This document shows, piece by piece, positions 1 to 9,426 of a DNA stretch of 64,000 nt. The stretch spans positions 434,001 through 498,000 of the forward strand of contig NW_021940923.1 of assembly GCF_004337985.1 (NCBI RefSeq). The letters are read 5' to 3'. The stretch is from Pyricularia pennisetigena. Taxonomy: Eukaryota; Ascomycota; Sordariomycetes; Magnaporthales; Pyriculariaceae. The notes beneath the pieces were generated by a model. The model ran no database searches, was not told the DNA's origin, and was given only the letters and a program-made list of their open reading frames with translations. The translations under genes were made by a program, and so were the position numbers. How positions within the stretch are numbered: the first letter of the stretch is position 1; every line of letters starts with the position of its first letter.

Positions 1-1939
1 TCTACAGCCGGCTAGTCCGTGCCGCCTACCGATCGGCGGCGCATCGGGCTTGGCCGGTGCAGATCGTTGCCAGCTCCAGTCCGAGTCAAGACGTGCTATT
101 TTCGGCGCATAAAGGATCTAATGAATCTTGAGCGCCCCCCATGCCGGTGTCGCCTAAGCTCATTTCCGTGGCTTTACTCGCCACATTCGATTGAGCCTGA
201 TCACAGGGATCTAACTGACCCAACAGGGCGGCACCGTCTCCATCCCTGAGCGACATGGAATCCAAATCCGGGCTGAGCGATGACAGATAATTCCTAACGT
301 TTTTTTTTTTCTTGAAATTCTAAAGTAGCGGCTATTTGCATGAAATGTCTTTGTGATATGGTGTTGCGTGTTGGTCCGCATTCATCCCAACTGCAAATTT
401 GTGCATGCCAAACCAAACCGACCAACAGCGTTACTCAACTGGCTTCTAGTGTCTCTATTGCTCCATTACGAAAAGTACCGGAAACTGTTTGTCTAGTTCA
501 AAAGGCAAGGCATAATGGAGCTACGGTAACTATCAGCTATGAGCAACTCGCTAGTTGCATTGTTTTTACTCGCAATCAAATATCGCAAGCGTGACTTCTC
601 GGACTAGGTGATTGGACCCAAATATGCGACTTGCTAGTGACGGGTTTGTTTTTTGGCAGGAACTTTGAAAATGCGGGGATTTTCGTGGATAATGATTTAC
701 CTGCACCGCGACCGAAGTATTCTGACATGACATGTGTATGTGCTAAGCCACCGATGGATCCCATGCAGTCCAGGCAGGCTGCATTGCCCTAAAAAGGATC
801 TGCCCTGGGAACAAAACTTTCCGCTATATCTTGGCGAAAATCTTTTGCAGGTTTCCTGGAGAGTCATGCTTTCATGCAGCTAAACAATCTAGCTTCTCTC
901 TGGTGATTATTTTAGTACTATGCATCAAGATTTCAAACTCAATATGGGAGAAGATTTTACTGGGTAATGGCAGGTCAACAATCCTTTTTATAATTCCTTT
1001 TGTTGACGATGTGAGCGTATGCTCGCTATTTTTAAGTTTCTCAATATCATATGTAAAGCGATGCATCTGCACTTTTTCGTTGGGAGTTCTGGTTTGTAAA
1101 CCATCGGGTAATGTCTAATGTGTAATATATATTTCCCAAGCATATAACCCTTTTATTTTCACTATTTACATTAATTGATACCTCAAACTGAGTCCAACAC
1201 AACTTATTTACATCTCGAGCGCGTTTGAAAGAAACAAACACAGCATAAAAAAAAATAAAAAAATAAAAGACAAGAACAATACAACTCGCAGCTATTGTCA
1301 CAGCCGCCCTCCTGACCCTAGCTCATCTACCTAGCGGCGCGGCCACTAAGCAAACCAAAGAGCGCGGCAATCATCTCGAGCCACGCAGGAATGGCCTCGC
1401 GGACGGCATCAAAGACAACGGCCGACCAACAGGTGCCTGGTTAACCCGGACCAATCAGGCCAGGCACCATAAGCTACACCCATGAAGGCCATCACATCTT
1501 CGGCTGGGTTGTGAATCGCTGCGTTTGATATTTTCCTGGGCCCGGGATCACAGTACCGGGTATAAGGCTGTTTTGAGGCAGAGGGCGTATTGGTCTACAC
1601 CTGGATTTGCTTTACGTATGGGGAGCGGAATATGAGCTTAATGAACAAACAGGTCGCCTCATAGCCCAAGATACGACATTCCACCGCTCCATTGACATTT
1701 ATAATTAGATTAGAGCTTTAGTTAAGAATTAAATTTAATAAACACTTTACAGTCCTTTGATGTTGTGCAAGTCGTTTATCTAAACAAGGGTTCACTCTGA
1801 CAGTTTTAACTGAGGATACATCTCAGAGCTTGTCATGACTGCTTGTTATCTAGACACTTGACCTCTGGCGCATGCTGCCTGTGTGCGACCGGTCACAGGA
1901 TTTCAAAACGCCATTTTGGGAACTCTCAGGTGGTCAAAC
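1..1939. other. Gene-free left flank
   Basis: I see no convincing gene here. The first 300 bases are moderately GC-rich; from about 300 to 1300 and again from 1680 to 1800 the DNA is AT-rich with short poly-A/T runs. The only open frames are under 120 codons and have no recognisable motif or splice structure. Confidence 0.5.
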
Positions 1940-2930
1940 CTAACCAAGACACTTCACCTTCTGAACCTTTGCGGAACCGCGGCGCTCACCTTCCTCCCAG
2001 GCCAGCAGCGCATTCGCCTGCGCGATCTGCTCGGCCGTACCGACGCCAATCACCCCCCTCTCCAGCTCTCCCGCGCCTTGCTCCCGAGCTTGGTCGGGTA
2101 CAGCCGCAGACTGGCCGACGGCAGCTGCGGCGGCGGCGGGGCGTTCGGCCGGGGCCGGCACGAGGACCGCGGGCTGCAGAAGCGCCGCCGTGAGGTCCTT
2201 GCCCCTCACGATCCACTGCGTCAGGTTAAGCCCCGGCCCGAGGGAGGGGAGCTCGGAGGTGGGGCCGGTGGCCATGACGGCAAAGACGAGATTGTAGTCG
2301 GGCACGAGCGCGACGAGCGAGCTGTAGCTGACGAGTCCGAGGATTGCAGCGCCGTTGTTGGAGTATACAGGAGTTGTGAAGGGGGCGAGCACTGGCCAGT
2401 TATCTCCAAAGTGTTGCAAAAAGTCTGTCGAGAGTAGAGTTGGTGAGAAACGGTAAACGACGGGGATAGCAACGGACTGCGTCACACTTGATTTGAGGAA
2501 GGACCAAAACTCTTACCTTCAACAGTGCACTCACCAGACTCAAAGGTGGAAAGGTCGGCACTGACTAAGATTGACCAATATTCGTCAGTAGGAGCATCGT
2601 GATGATACCCTCCCCAAGCATGGCACTCGCAGGCGATTCTCATCTTCATCGCAAACACTCACAGTCTGCCTTGATGCCCGCGAGATGAGAAGCCAAGGCT
2701 CCCAGAGTAATCTCATCCCAGTCGACAAGCGTCAGCTCGTCCGTGATCTCGGGGCTGCTCATGAAGCTTCTCAAACTCGGGAAGATACTTTGTGACGGGA
2801 TCGTCGAGGTCTGACACCGTCGAGCAGGAGGACGGCAAACACTGCAAAAAAAACCTTGCTGATGCTGGCGATCTACTATAGTAGTGCCGGGTCGTCGTCT
2901 GTTTGGAGGATGGATGACACGTGGTAAAAG
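1940..2930 (-). pseudogene. Beta-lactamase/transpeptidase-like pseudogene with internal deletion
   Basis: Reading the minus strand from about 2900 down, recognisable pieces of a fungal serine beta-lactamase-like (PF00144 type) protein follow one another. They are a segment with SKVFFAV and LDDPVTKYLPEF, in two different frames; then LGALASHLAGIKAD; a short exon with ADLSTFES; and an exon with FGDNWPVLAPFTTPVYSNNG. Intron-like GTGAGT and GTAAGA donors separate them. After the residues AILGLV the sequence jumps straight to SYSSLVALVPDYN, which in complete family members lies roughly 200 residues further on, near the C-terminus. The central part of the domain is therefore missing, and the N-terminal part is frameshifted. 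I call it a non-functional relic; family and order are well supported, exact limits are approximate. Confidence 0.7.
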
Positions 2931-4680
2931 CTTTCATGTATGGTAAACCCGTAAAAGATGCTGACGGTTCTGGGCTTTTATGCCTGCTTGAGCTGTTGAT
3001 GCTGTGAACTTGGCATAGTGCTGACACAAAGTGCCATGGCGGCTGTGGCTGAGCGCTAGGGATGCGTATGAAATGGACAAAGTATCAAATCCTAGTTGCA
3101 TTATAGCACGCATATGAATATTTGTGATGAGATGCGAGCAAATGCGACGAGCCGAGATTTGTTCGACCGTGCAAAAGGGATATAGATACCAAGGACAGAG
3201 GGTCACGCCATGATGCAGTATCACAAGTGTATCAAGGTTTTTTTTTTTTTTTCTATTCTTTTCTTTTTTCTGAAATTTTCCAATCGTCCAATTTTCCAAT
3301 TTTTGAACCTTCAACTTACCTTGGGTATTGCTCTCTTTGATGTGAACTGAACGGTTTCCTCGCCTTGGAGGATCAAAAGTGTTGCGAGCAGATTGCTCTA
3401 ACCCATGACATATTCTCCATGGGATGTGGACATGTCTGCTGTTAGAGAAGATTGTGTGGTATTAGGAAGGGTGTTATAGGTGTTACAACAGGGCATCAGT
3501 AATACCAACCTTTGCTCGGGTAACGATGACGTCTTTTTTTTCGCAAACGAAGCAGAGCAAAATTACACCTTGGTCAGTCGCCAGTTGAATAACGCCACAT
3601 CCTTGGCTCTTCAGCCTCCGGCCTCCCAAAGTGGCTTGCAGTTTGGCAGGACGGAACAAAATGGATTCCAAGTTTGTTCTTGGCTCGTCGTTCTGCCTTG
3701 TTTGTCAGCAACGGGGCCGATGGAGGAGGTCTGGTTTCCGTCTTGCGTGGCAAGTTATTTGTCACTTGGCAGGGCGGATACCGCGAGATTGGGTCACCAC
3801 CAAAAAGAAAAATAAGGAGCCCGCTTTTGTCCACATGGCCTCCTGGAATCTCGCTGAAATGATTCTACCGCAAAAGGAGGTCCTTGTTCCCACATGGGGA
3901 TATTGGCGTAATCTTTCGGCTTTTTTCCGTCCCGGATAGACGCCCATCCTGCGAGTGAGAAAAAAAAAAAAAAGTCATTGGGCATTATCCGTAGACATAT
4001 GGCCAATATTTATCTAGATAGCTACGCTGTTCGCTTCCCAAGTGGCAAAGTCGCAAGCTGGAATTCTTTCCGTCGTCGTTAGCAAAAAGGTGGGAGCAGG
4101 TTGCGCAATCGAGCGCTGCCGCGAGTCAGGAGCGCAGATCTGACAAGGGATTCGATGGTTGGCAAGCGGGTAGATGCCAACAATTTTACTACCTAGTAAA
4201 GCGTGCCCGGTGGATACTCTCAGCTTATCAACTGGGAGGTCCCTGGTTGGGTGGCCCACGGGTGCCGGTGCCGAGGATCTGGGTCGTCGACTTTCCATGG
4301 ATTTGTCGCGTCAAATAAAGCTTGTCTACCACGTATAACCGGCGTGGAGCCCGAGATGGGCGAGCCTCGCCCAAGGACGGGGAATTCACCGGAAATGACG
4401 TTGTATTACAAAGTCTCAACTAAGCGGGCACTGATGCTTAGCAAGTCGTGGCCCCAGGTCAGGTGGGAAGTGGGATATTGAGAGCGAACAAATGACGAAA
4501 GGATGGAGAAGAGTCCTCCCTGTTTTTATTATATCAGGAACAGCCGTCCTGCTTTCACGGTCTTGGGAGAATTTGCAGGCTTAGGTCTTTCACCCCTCAC
4601 CGTAGTTTGTGCAGTCATTCCGACGTTTGCCAGCGGTTCACATTCATTGAACCTGGGAATTTAGACGGATAACTCACTAG
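2931..4680. other. Intergenic region upstream of the GMC oxidoreductase
   Basis: No supported gene. It contains short homopolymer runs (T run near 3239-3252, A run near 3961-3973) and small open frames on both strands without recognisable motifs. The right end should hold the promoter of the oxidoreductase gene. Confidence 0.45.
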
Positions 4681-4725
4681 ACCAGACCGGACCACACCAG
4701 ACCGGACCACACCAGACCAGACCAC
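4681..4725 (+). repeat. 15-bp tandem repeat in the 5' leader
   Basis: Three head-to-tail copies of a 15-bp unit, accagaccggaccac, the third with one change, followed by a partial copy. It ends about 20 bases before the start codon of the oxidoreductase, so it probably lies in its 5' untranslated leader or core promoter. Confidence 0.85.
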
Positions 4726-4744
4726 ACCAACACCAGCCAACATC

Positions 4745-6418
4745 ATGAGGACGACCCTGCTCTCCAGCCTGGCGTGCGCCATCGCCGCCGTCACGGCCGC
4801 CGGCAACAGTTCTTGCGCCGCCAAGCAGACCTACGACCACATCGTCGTGGGTGGCGGCCAGGCCGGCATCATCGCGGCTACGCGGCTCGCCCAGACCGGC
4901 AAGCACGTGCTCCTCCTGGAGCGCGGCGTCGGCCCCACGGTGGCGACGGGGGCCGAGAACGTGCTCGCGTGGAACGACACGCTCACCCCGACCGACGTGC
5001 CCGGCCTGGCCCCGGCCGTGCGCGACCTCGGCCTCTTTTCCAAGTACATGTGCCCAGACACCGAGGGCGTGTCGGCCTGCGTGCTCGGGGGCGCCGGCTC
5101 CTTCAACTACCTCGTCTACGTCCACCCGCCCGCCCGCGACTTTGACGACGGCTGGCCCCGCGGCTGGAAGTGGGACGACGTCAAGCCGGCCGCGGACCGC
5201 GTCTACGCCGTCAACCCCGGCTCGTCGGTCCCGTCGGCCGACGGCCGCCGCTACGACTTTGGGCTGTACGACGCCCTGGGCAGCGGGTTCCTGGCCTCGC
5301 GCGGCTGGAAGGCCGTCAGCCAGACCGAGCAGCCCGACGAGAAGCACGAGGCCTACTCGTACCCGAACTGGAACATCGGCAACCAGAAGCGCGCCGGGTC
5401 GCTGGCCAGCTACCTCCCGGTCGCGCGCCAGCAACGCGGCTTCAGCATGCGGCTCAACGCCACCGTGTCGCGCCTGCTCCGCGAGGGCGGCAAGGTCACG
5501 GGCGTCGAGGTGGACGGCGGCAGCGGCAGCAGCGGCAGCAGCAGCAGCAGCAGCAAGACACGCTTCCGCCTCGCCGAGGGCGGCAAGGTGATCCTGGCCG
5601 CCGGCACCTGGGGCACCCCGCGCGTGCTGCTCAACTCGGGCATCGGCCCCGAGGACCAGCTGCGCATCATCCAGAACGGCACGAGCGGCGTCGAGCTCCC
5701 CGCCCGTGACCAGTGGGTCGACCTGCCCGTCGGCCGCACCATCCGCGACCACTCCATCTTCACCCTCAACATCCAGACCAACGAGACGTTTGGCGCCTTC
5801 AACGCCTCCGCCGCCGCCTTTGGCGCCTCGTCCGCCGCGTCGGACATCTCGCTGTACAACGACGGGTCGTCGGGCGAGCTGACGCAGGGCATGCACAAGC
5901 TCATCTTCTGGACGTCCAACCGGGCGGGCGGCGACAACCGCACGCGGTACATCCAGGGCTCGTGCTCGCCCGGCGGGCCCGGCCTGTTCGGCATCAAGGC
6001 GTACCTGACGCACGGCCTGACGTCCAAGGGATCCGTCGGCATCGACGGCTCCGGCAAGATGGTGTTCAGGCAGAAGCCTTATCTGGTCGACGAGGCGGAC
6101 CGCAGGGCCGCGCTGGCCTTCATCGAGGAGACGGCCGCCGCCGTCAAGGCCTACCCCGGATGGCAGCTCAAGGGCTACACCAACGCCACTGCGGTGCTCG
6201 ACAAGATCGAGCCCGGGAACCACTTTGTCGGCACTGCGGCCATGGGCGAGGACAAGGCCTCGTCTGTGGTCGGCCCCGACGCCAGGGTGCACGGCATGGA
6301 GAACCTGTACGTCGTCGACGCCAGCATGCACCCGGACCTGCCGACGGGGAACACCAATGCTATCGTCATGGTTGCTGCCGAGGCTGCGATCGGCAAGATT
6401 ATCGCCGCCCAGCAATAG
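4745..6418 (+). CDS. Secreted GMC oxidoreductase, cellobiose-dehydrogenase flavin-domain type
   Basis: A single-exon 557-residue FAD enzyme of the glucose-methanol-choline family. Residues 1-19 form a signal peptide ending in small residues. The dinucleotide-binding motif VVGGGQAG follows at about residue 36, with LLERG at the end of the second beta strand. The C-terminal catalytic pair is visible as His493 (in NHFVGTAAMG) and Asn536 (in PTGNTN); this His/Asn arrangement is the one used by cellobiose dehydrogenases. Motifs such as GKRAG, GTWGTPR and LPTGN also fit that subfamily (CAZy AA3_1-like). There is no N-terminal haem (cytochrome) domain and no cellulose-binding module, so electron transfer to LPMOs through a haem domain is not expected. 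A serine/glycine codon repeat near residues 259-272 is a low-complexity loop. It probably acts outside the cell on sugars or aryl alcohols; the substrate is unknown. It may be independent of the downstream cluster. Confidence 0.88.
   Translation: MRTTLLSSLACAIAAVTAAGNSSCAAKQTYDHIVVGGGQAGIIAATRLAQTGKHVLLLERGVGPTVATGAENVLAWNDTLTPTDVPGLAPAVRDLGLFSKYMCPDTEGVSACVLGGAGSFNYLVYVHPPARDFDDGWPRGWKWDDVKPAADRVYAVNPGSSVPSADGRRYDFGLYDALGSGFLASRGWKAVSQTEQPDEKHEAYSYPNWNIGNQKRAGSLASYLPVARQQRGFSMRLNATVSRLLREGGKVTGVEVDGGSGSSGSSSSSSKTRFRLAEGGKVILAAGTWGTPRVLLNSGIGPEDQLRIIQNGTSGVELPARDQWVDLPVGRTIRDHSIFTLNIQTNETFGAFNASAAAFGASSAASDISLYNDGSSGELTQGMHKLIFWTSNRAGGDNRTRYIQGSCSPGGPGLFGIKAYLTHGLTSKGSVGIDGSGKMVFRQKPYLVDEADRRAALAFIEETAAAVKAYPGWQLKGYTNATAVLDKIEPGNHFVGTAAMGEDKASSVVGPDARVHGMENLYVVDASMHPDLPTGNTNAIVMVAAEAAIGKIIAAQQ
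5518..5555 (+). repeat. Trinucleotide (ggcagc/agc) repeat inside the GMC gene
   Basis: A stretch of ggc/agc codons encodes a Gly/Ser-rich loop in the GMC oxidoreductase. It keeps the frame and is likely to vary in length between strains. Confidence 0.75.
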
Positions 6419-6583
6419 TGGGTAGGACGTTGTTTTGTGTATTGAGAAACTTAGATGTACTCCGCAAGGGGGATTTGTTTTTTTTTTTTTTTTTTTTGTG
6501 GACATGTCGTGTATATAACATATGTAATATGAAGAATATTAGAGTATGGGGTATAGAGTATTTCTCATCGGTGGTTAGATGCG

Positions 6584-8176
6584 TCACACCCCTAATAGCA
6601 GTCGAAGCAGAAGGCGATATATGAGTCGCGGCCATTTGATTAGCCCCCGCAGCACCAGCAGGGGAAACCTTGGAGGGTGGAGCATCATCCAGAGCAAGGC
6701 GCCTCTGAGCTTTTGCATTCGTTTCGACAGGGCCTCCTGAAGTATGGCGACTTCATCGTCCGCAGGTGCCACAGTTCCTTGGCCAACAACAACGACGGGT
6801 TCAGGTGCTGCGGCCTCCTCGACTAACGTTGCAGTGGTAGGAGCGGAGGTCGTCTCTGTCTCCGGGGTGGCTACAACCGTGACGCTTGGGATCGATACGG
6901 TGCTGCAAGTGTCGCTCGGGATGGTCGCCACTGTAAATGGAGGATTCGTGGCTGTTTGCAGGCTTATTTCCTGCCGTATTTTGTCGAGGCTTGGACGCAT
7001 AAACAGCTCCGCCATCGCGCTCAGGTTCTCCAGCGTCGGCTGCGTTCGGTCCTGCGAGGTGGCTGGTGCTGTCAAGGGCGGCGGCACTGCTGCGATCTGT
7101 ACAGGAGCCGGCACGGACGGGAGGATTGCCTGCGGCCTGGAAGACGACGGAAGAGCAGCAGGGGTTGGAGCGACGGTCTGCGCGTCCTGGTGGCTACTCG
7201 GGCTACTACTTGCCGTTGCTACTTGTGGAGCAACAAGCTGGCAGAAAGTCGCAGGTTGTGGCCGAGGCAGCTCCAGCGCAGTAAGCTGCTGGTTCTTCAT
7301 CTCCATGGCCTTGTCTAGGCCGCTGGCCAGGCTGTCCAGAGATCGCTTTGGGCCACTGTGCGGCCCGATCCTGGTGGTCGACGTGCCGCCCTTGGAACCC
7401 TTCTTATGCGAGAACTTTGCCTTGATCTTATTCAACGTCCCCTTCAACCCGCCACGGACCTTGATCTTCATCAGAAAGGCTTCCCCTCGGCGCGCAAACG
7501 CAAACGCCGTCTTGACGAGGTTCTGCTGCCCGGGGTCCAGCTCGTTCTCCTTCAGGTTCCACTCCAGCGTCCTGTGCAGGCCGGTAAAGACCTTCCTGCC
7601 CTTCTCGTCCCGACACACCCTCGCGCCAGTAAACTCCCACCTGCACGGCACCTCGAACGTGGTCTCGAACTCCTTGCCCCCCAGCCCGCCTCCAGCTCCC
7701 ATCATCTCAAGCCTCGGCTCGACACTGAGGCGCTCCAGCTTGGTCTTGGTGCTCTCGGGACCGACGACGCGGCGCGGGCCGTAGTACTGCGTGATCTGAG
7801 CGGGGAGGCCATGGTGCACCTCGCGGACGTCCTCGAGGGTGATTTCTATCCTCGCCCAGTCCAGCCTGTAGTCGGCGGGCTGCTGGATGTGAAAATCGAT
7901 GTAGACGATGCCGGCGTCGGCCTCCTCCAGCAAGCCCCACTGCGACTCGGCGAAGAGCAGGTTGCAGTCGACTTGCACGTTGCCGATGGACGCGCCGCCC
8001 ACCAGCGCGTCCCTGTGGTTGATGTGATCGAACCTTTCAAAGTCGTAGCGGCCGTAGCGCTTGCTCCACGTGCCTCTGCTGAGCTCCGGTAGGGCCGGAG
8101 CCGGGACTGAGGGAGGGTCGGGCGAAACCACGACGCTGGTGATGTTGCCGGGTGGGTTTGGGCTTGTTGAGGCCAT
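6584..8176 (-). CDS. Conserved-looking fungal protein of unknown function (530 aa)
   Basis: A continuous frame from an ATG at 8176 to a TGA at 6584-6586. I do not recognise the family. The first 260 residues look like a folded, beta-rich domain with many aromatic and charged residues (for example YGRYDFERFDHINHRDAL and the acidic stretch after it), ending in a basic segment with LNKIKAKFSHKKG. The second half is low-complexity, rich in Ala, Pro, Ser and Thr, and probably disordered. The last 40 residues are Leu/Arg-rich, contain a weak hydrophobic stretch, and may be affected by a missed 3' intron. No signal peptide is seen. An upstream in-frame ATG at 8335 would add a His/Thr repeat read from the microsatellite, so I chose 8176. 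It is transcribed divergently from the 1164-aa gene starting at 8504. Confidence 0.7.
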   Translation of the reverse strand: MASTSPNPPGNITSVVVSPDPPSVPAPALPELSRGTWSKRYGRYDFERFDHINHRDALVGGASIGNVQVDCNLLFAESQWGLLEEADAGIVYIDFHIQQPADYRLDWARIEITLEDVREVHHGLPAQITQYYGPRRVVGPESTKTKLERLSVEPRLEMMGAGGGLGGKEFETTFEVPCRWEFTGARVCRDEKGRKVFTGLHRTLEWNLKENELDPGQQNLVKTAFAFARRGEAFLMKIKVRGGLKGTLNKIKAKFSHKKGSKGGTSTTRIGPHSGPKRSLDSLASGLDKAMEMKNQQLTALELPRPQPATFCQLVAPQVATASSSPSSHQDAQTVAPTPAALPSSSRPQAILPSVPAPVQIAAVPPPLTAPATSQDRTQPTLENLSAMAELFMRPSLDKIRQEISLQTATNPPFTVATIPSDTCSTVSIPSVTVVATPETETTSAPTTATLVEEAAAPEPVVVVGQGTVAPADDEVAILQEALSKRMQKLRGALLWMMLHPPRFPLLVLRGLIKWPRLIYRLLLRLLLGV

Positions 8177-8278
8177 GAGAGTCTGGATGGTGTATCTACG
8201 GCGATGGGAGCGATGAGACAAGAGGGAGAAATCGATTGAGCAATTTGAAGTCCACGACTCTACCCTGGGAGAGACAGA

Positions 8279-8312
8279 GGCGCGCGCGCGCGTGTGTGTG
8301 TGTGTGTGTGGG
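8279..8312. repeat. CG/TG dinucleotide microsatellite
   Basis: A run of alternating cg followed by tg repeats lies in the 327-bp shared promoter between the two divergent unknown genes. Alternating purine-pyrimidine DNA of this kind can adopt Z-form, but any regulatory role is a guess. Confidence 0.85.
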
Positions 8313-8503
8313 TGAGTGGGGTTTGTCAGCCGCACCGCACTTTTCTGCCATGTGAGGCCTCCGCCCCGTCTTACGCCAAGAGTCGGGCGGGCACAGAATT
8401 ATGCGGGCGTTTGCATTTGGACAGGTTCTCAAGACGACCTTGTCTTTGTCCTCCCCCGCATCTGATTCTAACACGTTACTTATTCACCGACACAAAGAAC
8501 AGC

Positions 8504-9395
8504 ATGGAAGACGACTGGAGCGATTCAAGTTACAATCCGCAAAGACTACCGAGGGCAACTTGGCGACCACAGCTTGCGGACCTGGACAGGCCCAACAGGT
8601 GGATCGACACCGACCCAGACGTCGTAGGCATCGGGAATGACCGGCAGGTGATCCACACAGCGGCTACTCCGCGTCCCAGAAAAGCGCGCCACCGGATTCG
8701 ATCGCCCAACACAGTCTATCTTGACGAGGCGTACCAGTCTGACGACCGCACCAATGTCGTCAACTGGCGTCGGCCAAGAGATTCGGCGCCGACGGATAGT
8801 CACTCCGTTCGTACCCGACGCCTGTCGTTGGAGGAAGAGTACCAAACTGCCTGCAACCCCGATCAGCCGGTCAACCTTCATGTGCGGCTCCAACTGCCTA
8901 TCACTCTGGACCTCGACGAGGAGCTGGGCGAACTGGCGCGGCTCAGGCGGGTGGGTGACTTTAGAGCGGCAAAGATGTTCTTCAGCGGGAGCACGTTGGC
9001 GGAGCACATGGGCCACCCGTACGTGTTCGTTCAGTATGCAGACCTCCTCCTGGCCATGGAAGATTACAAGGCCCTCAAGTCACTACAGCCTCCGCCAGGC
9101 TTTGGCGCCAGCATAGAGGAGGACGGGATCCGACGGGCTCGGCGGGAACAGGGGTTGAACACGGATAATTGTTTCAGCTGGTGGCGGGATTCGGATCCCT
9201 GGGATGAGGAGAGCTTTCTACTTTGGAATTGGAGGCTCATCAGAGCTCTTGTGCTGATCCACGTAGAGGATTGCGTCTCGGCAGCTTCACGAGCTCTGCG
9301 TAGAGTATTTTCGTACCTTCACTTTGGAGATGCTTTGGGGTCGACAGAGGTATGTCTTTGGAAGCTTTTGCATAACACTCCAATCTAGCAGAGAC

Positions 9396-9426
<31 letters not shown>

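Noticed and set aside
4661..6505. 614-codon minus-strand frame opposite the GMC oxidoreductase
   Set aside because: Antisense shadow of a GC-rich gene; repetitive Ala/Gly/Arg/Val composition and no domain motif.
6744..7784. 346-codon plus-strand frame opposite the 530-aa gene
   Set aside because: No motif; the minus-strand frame is longer and has more protein-like composition in its N-terminal half. Some doubt remains because neither has a known domain.
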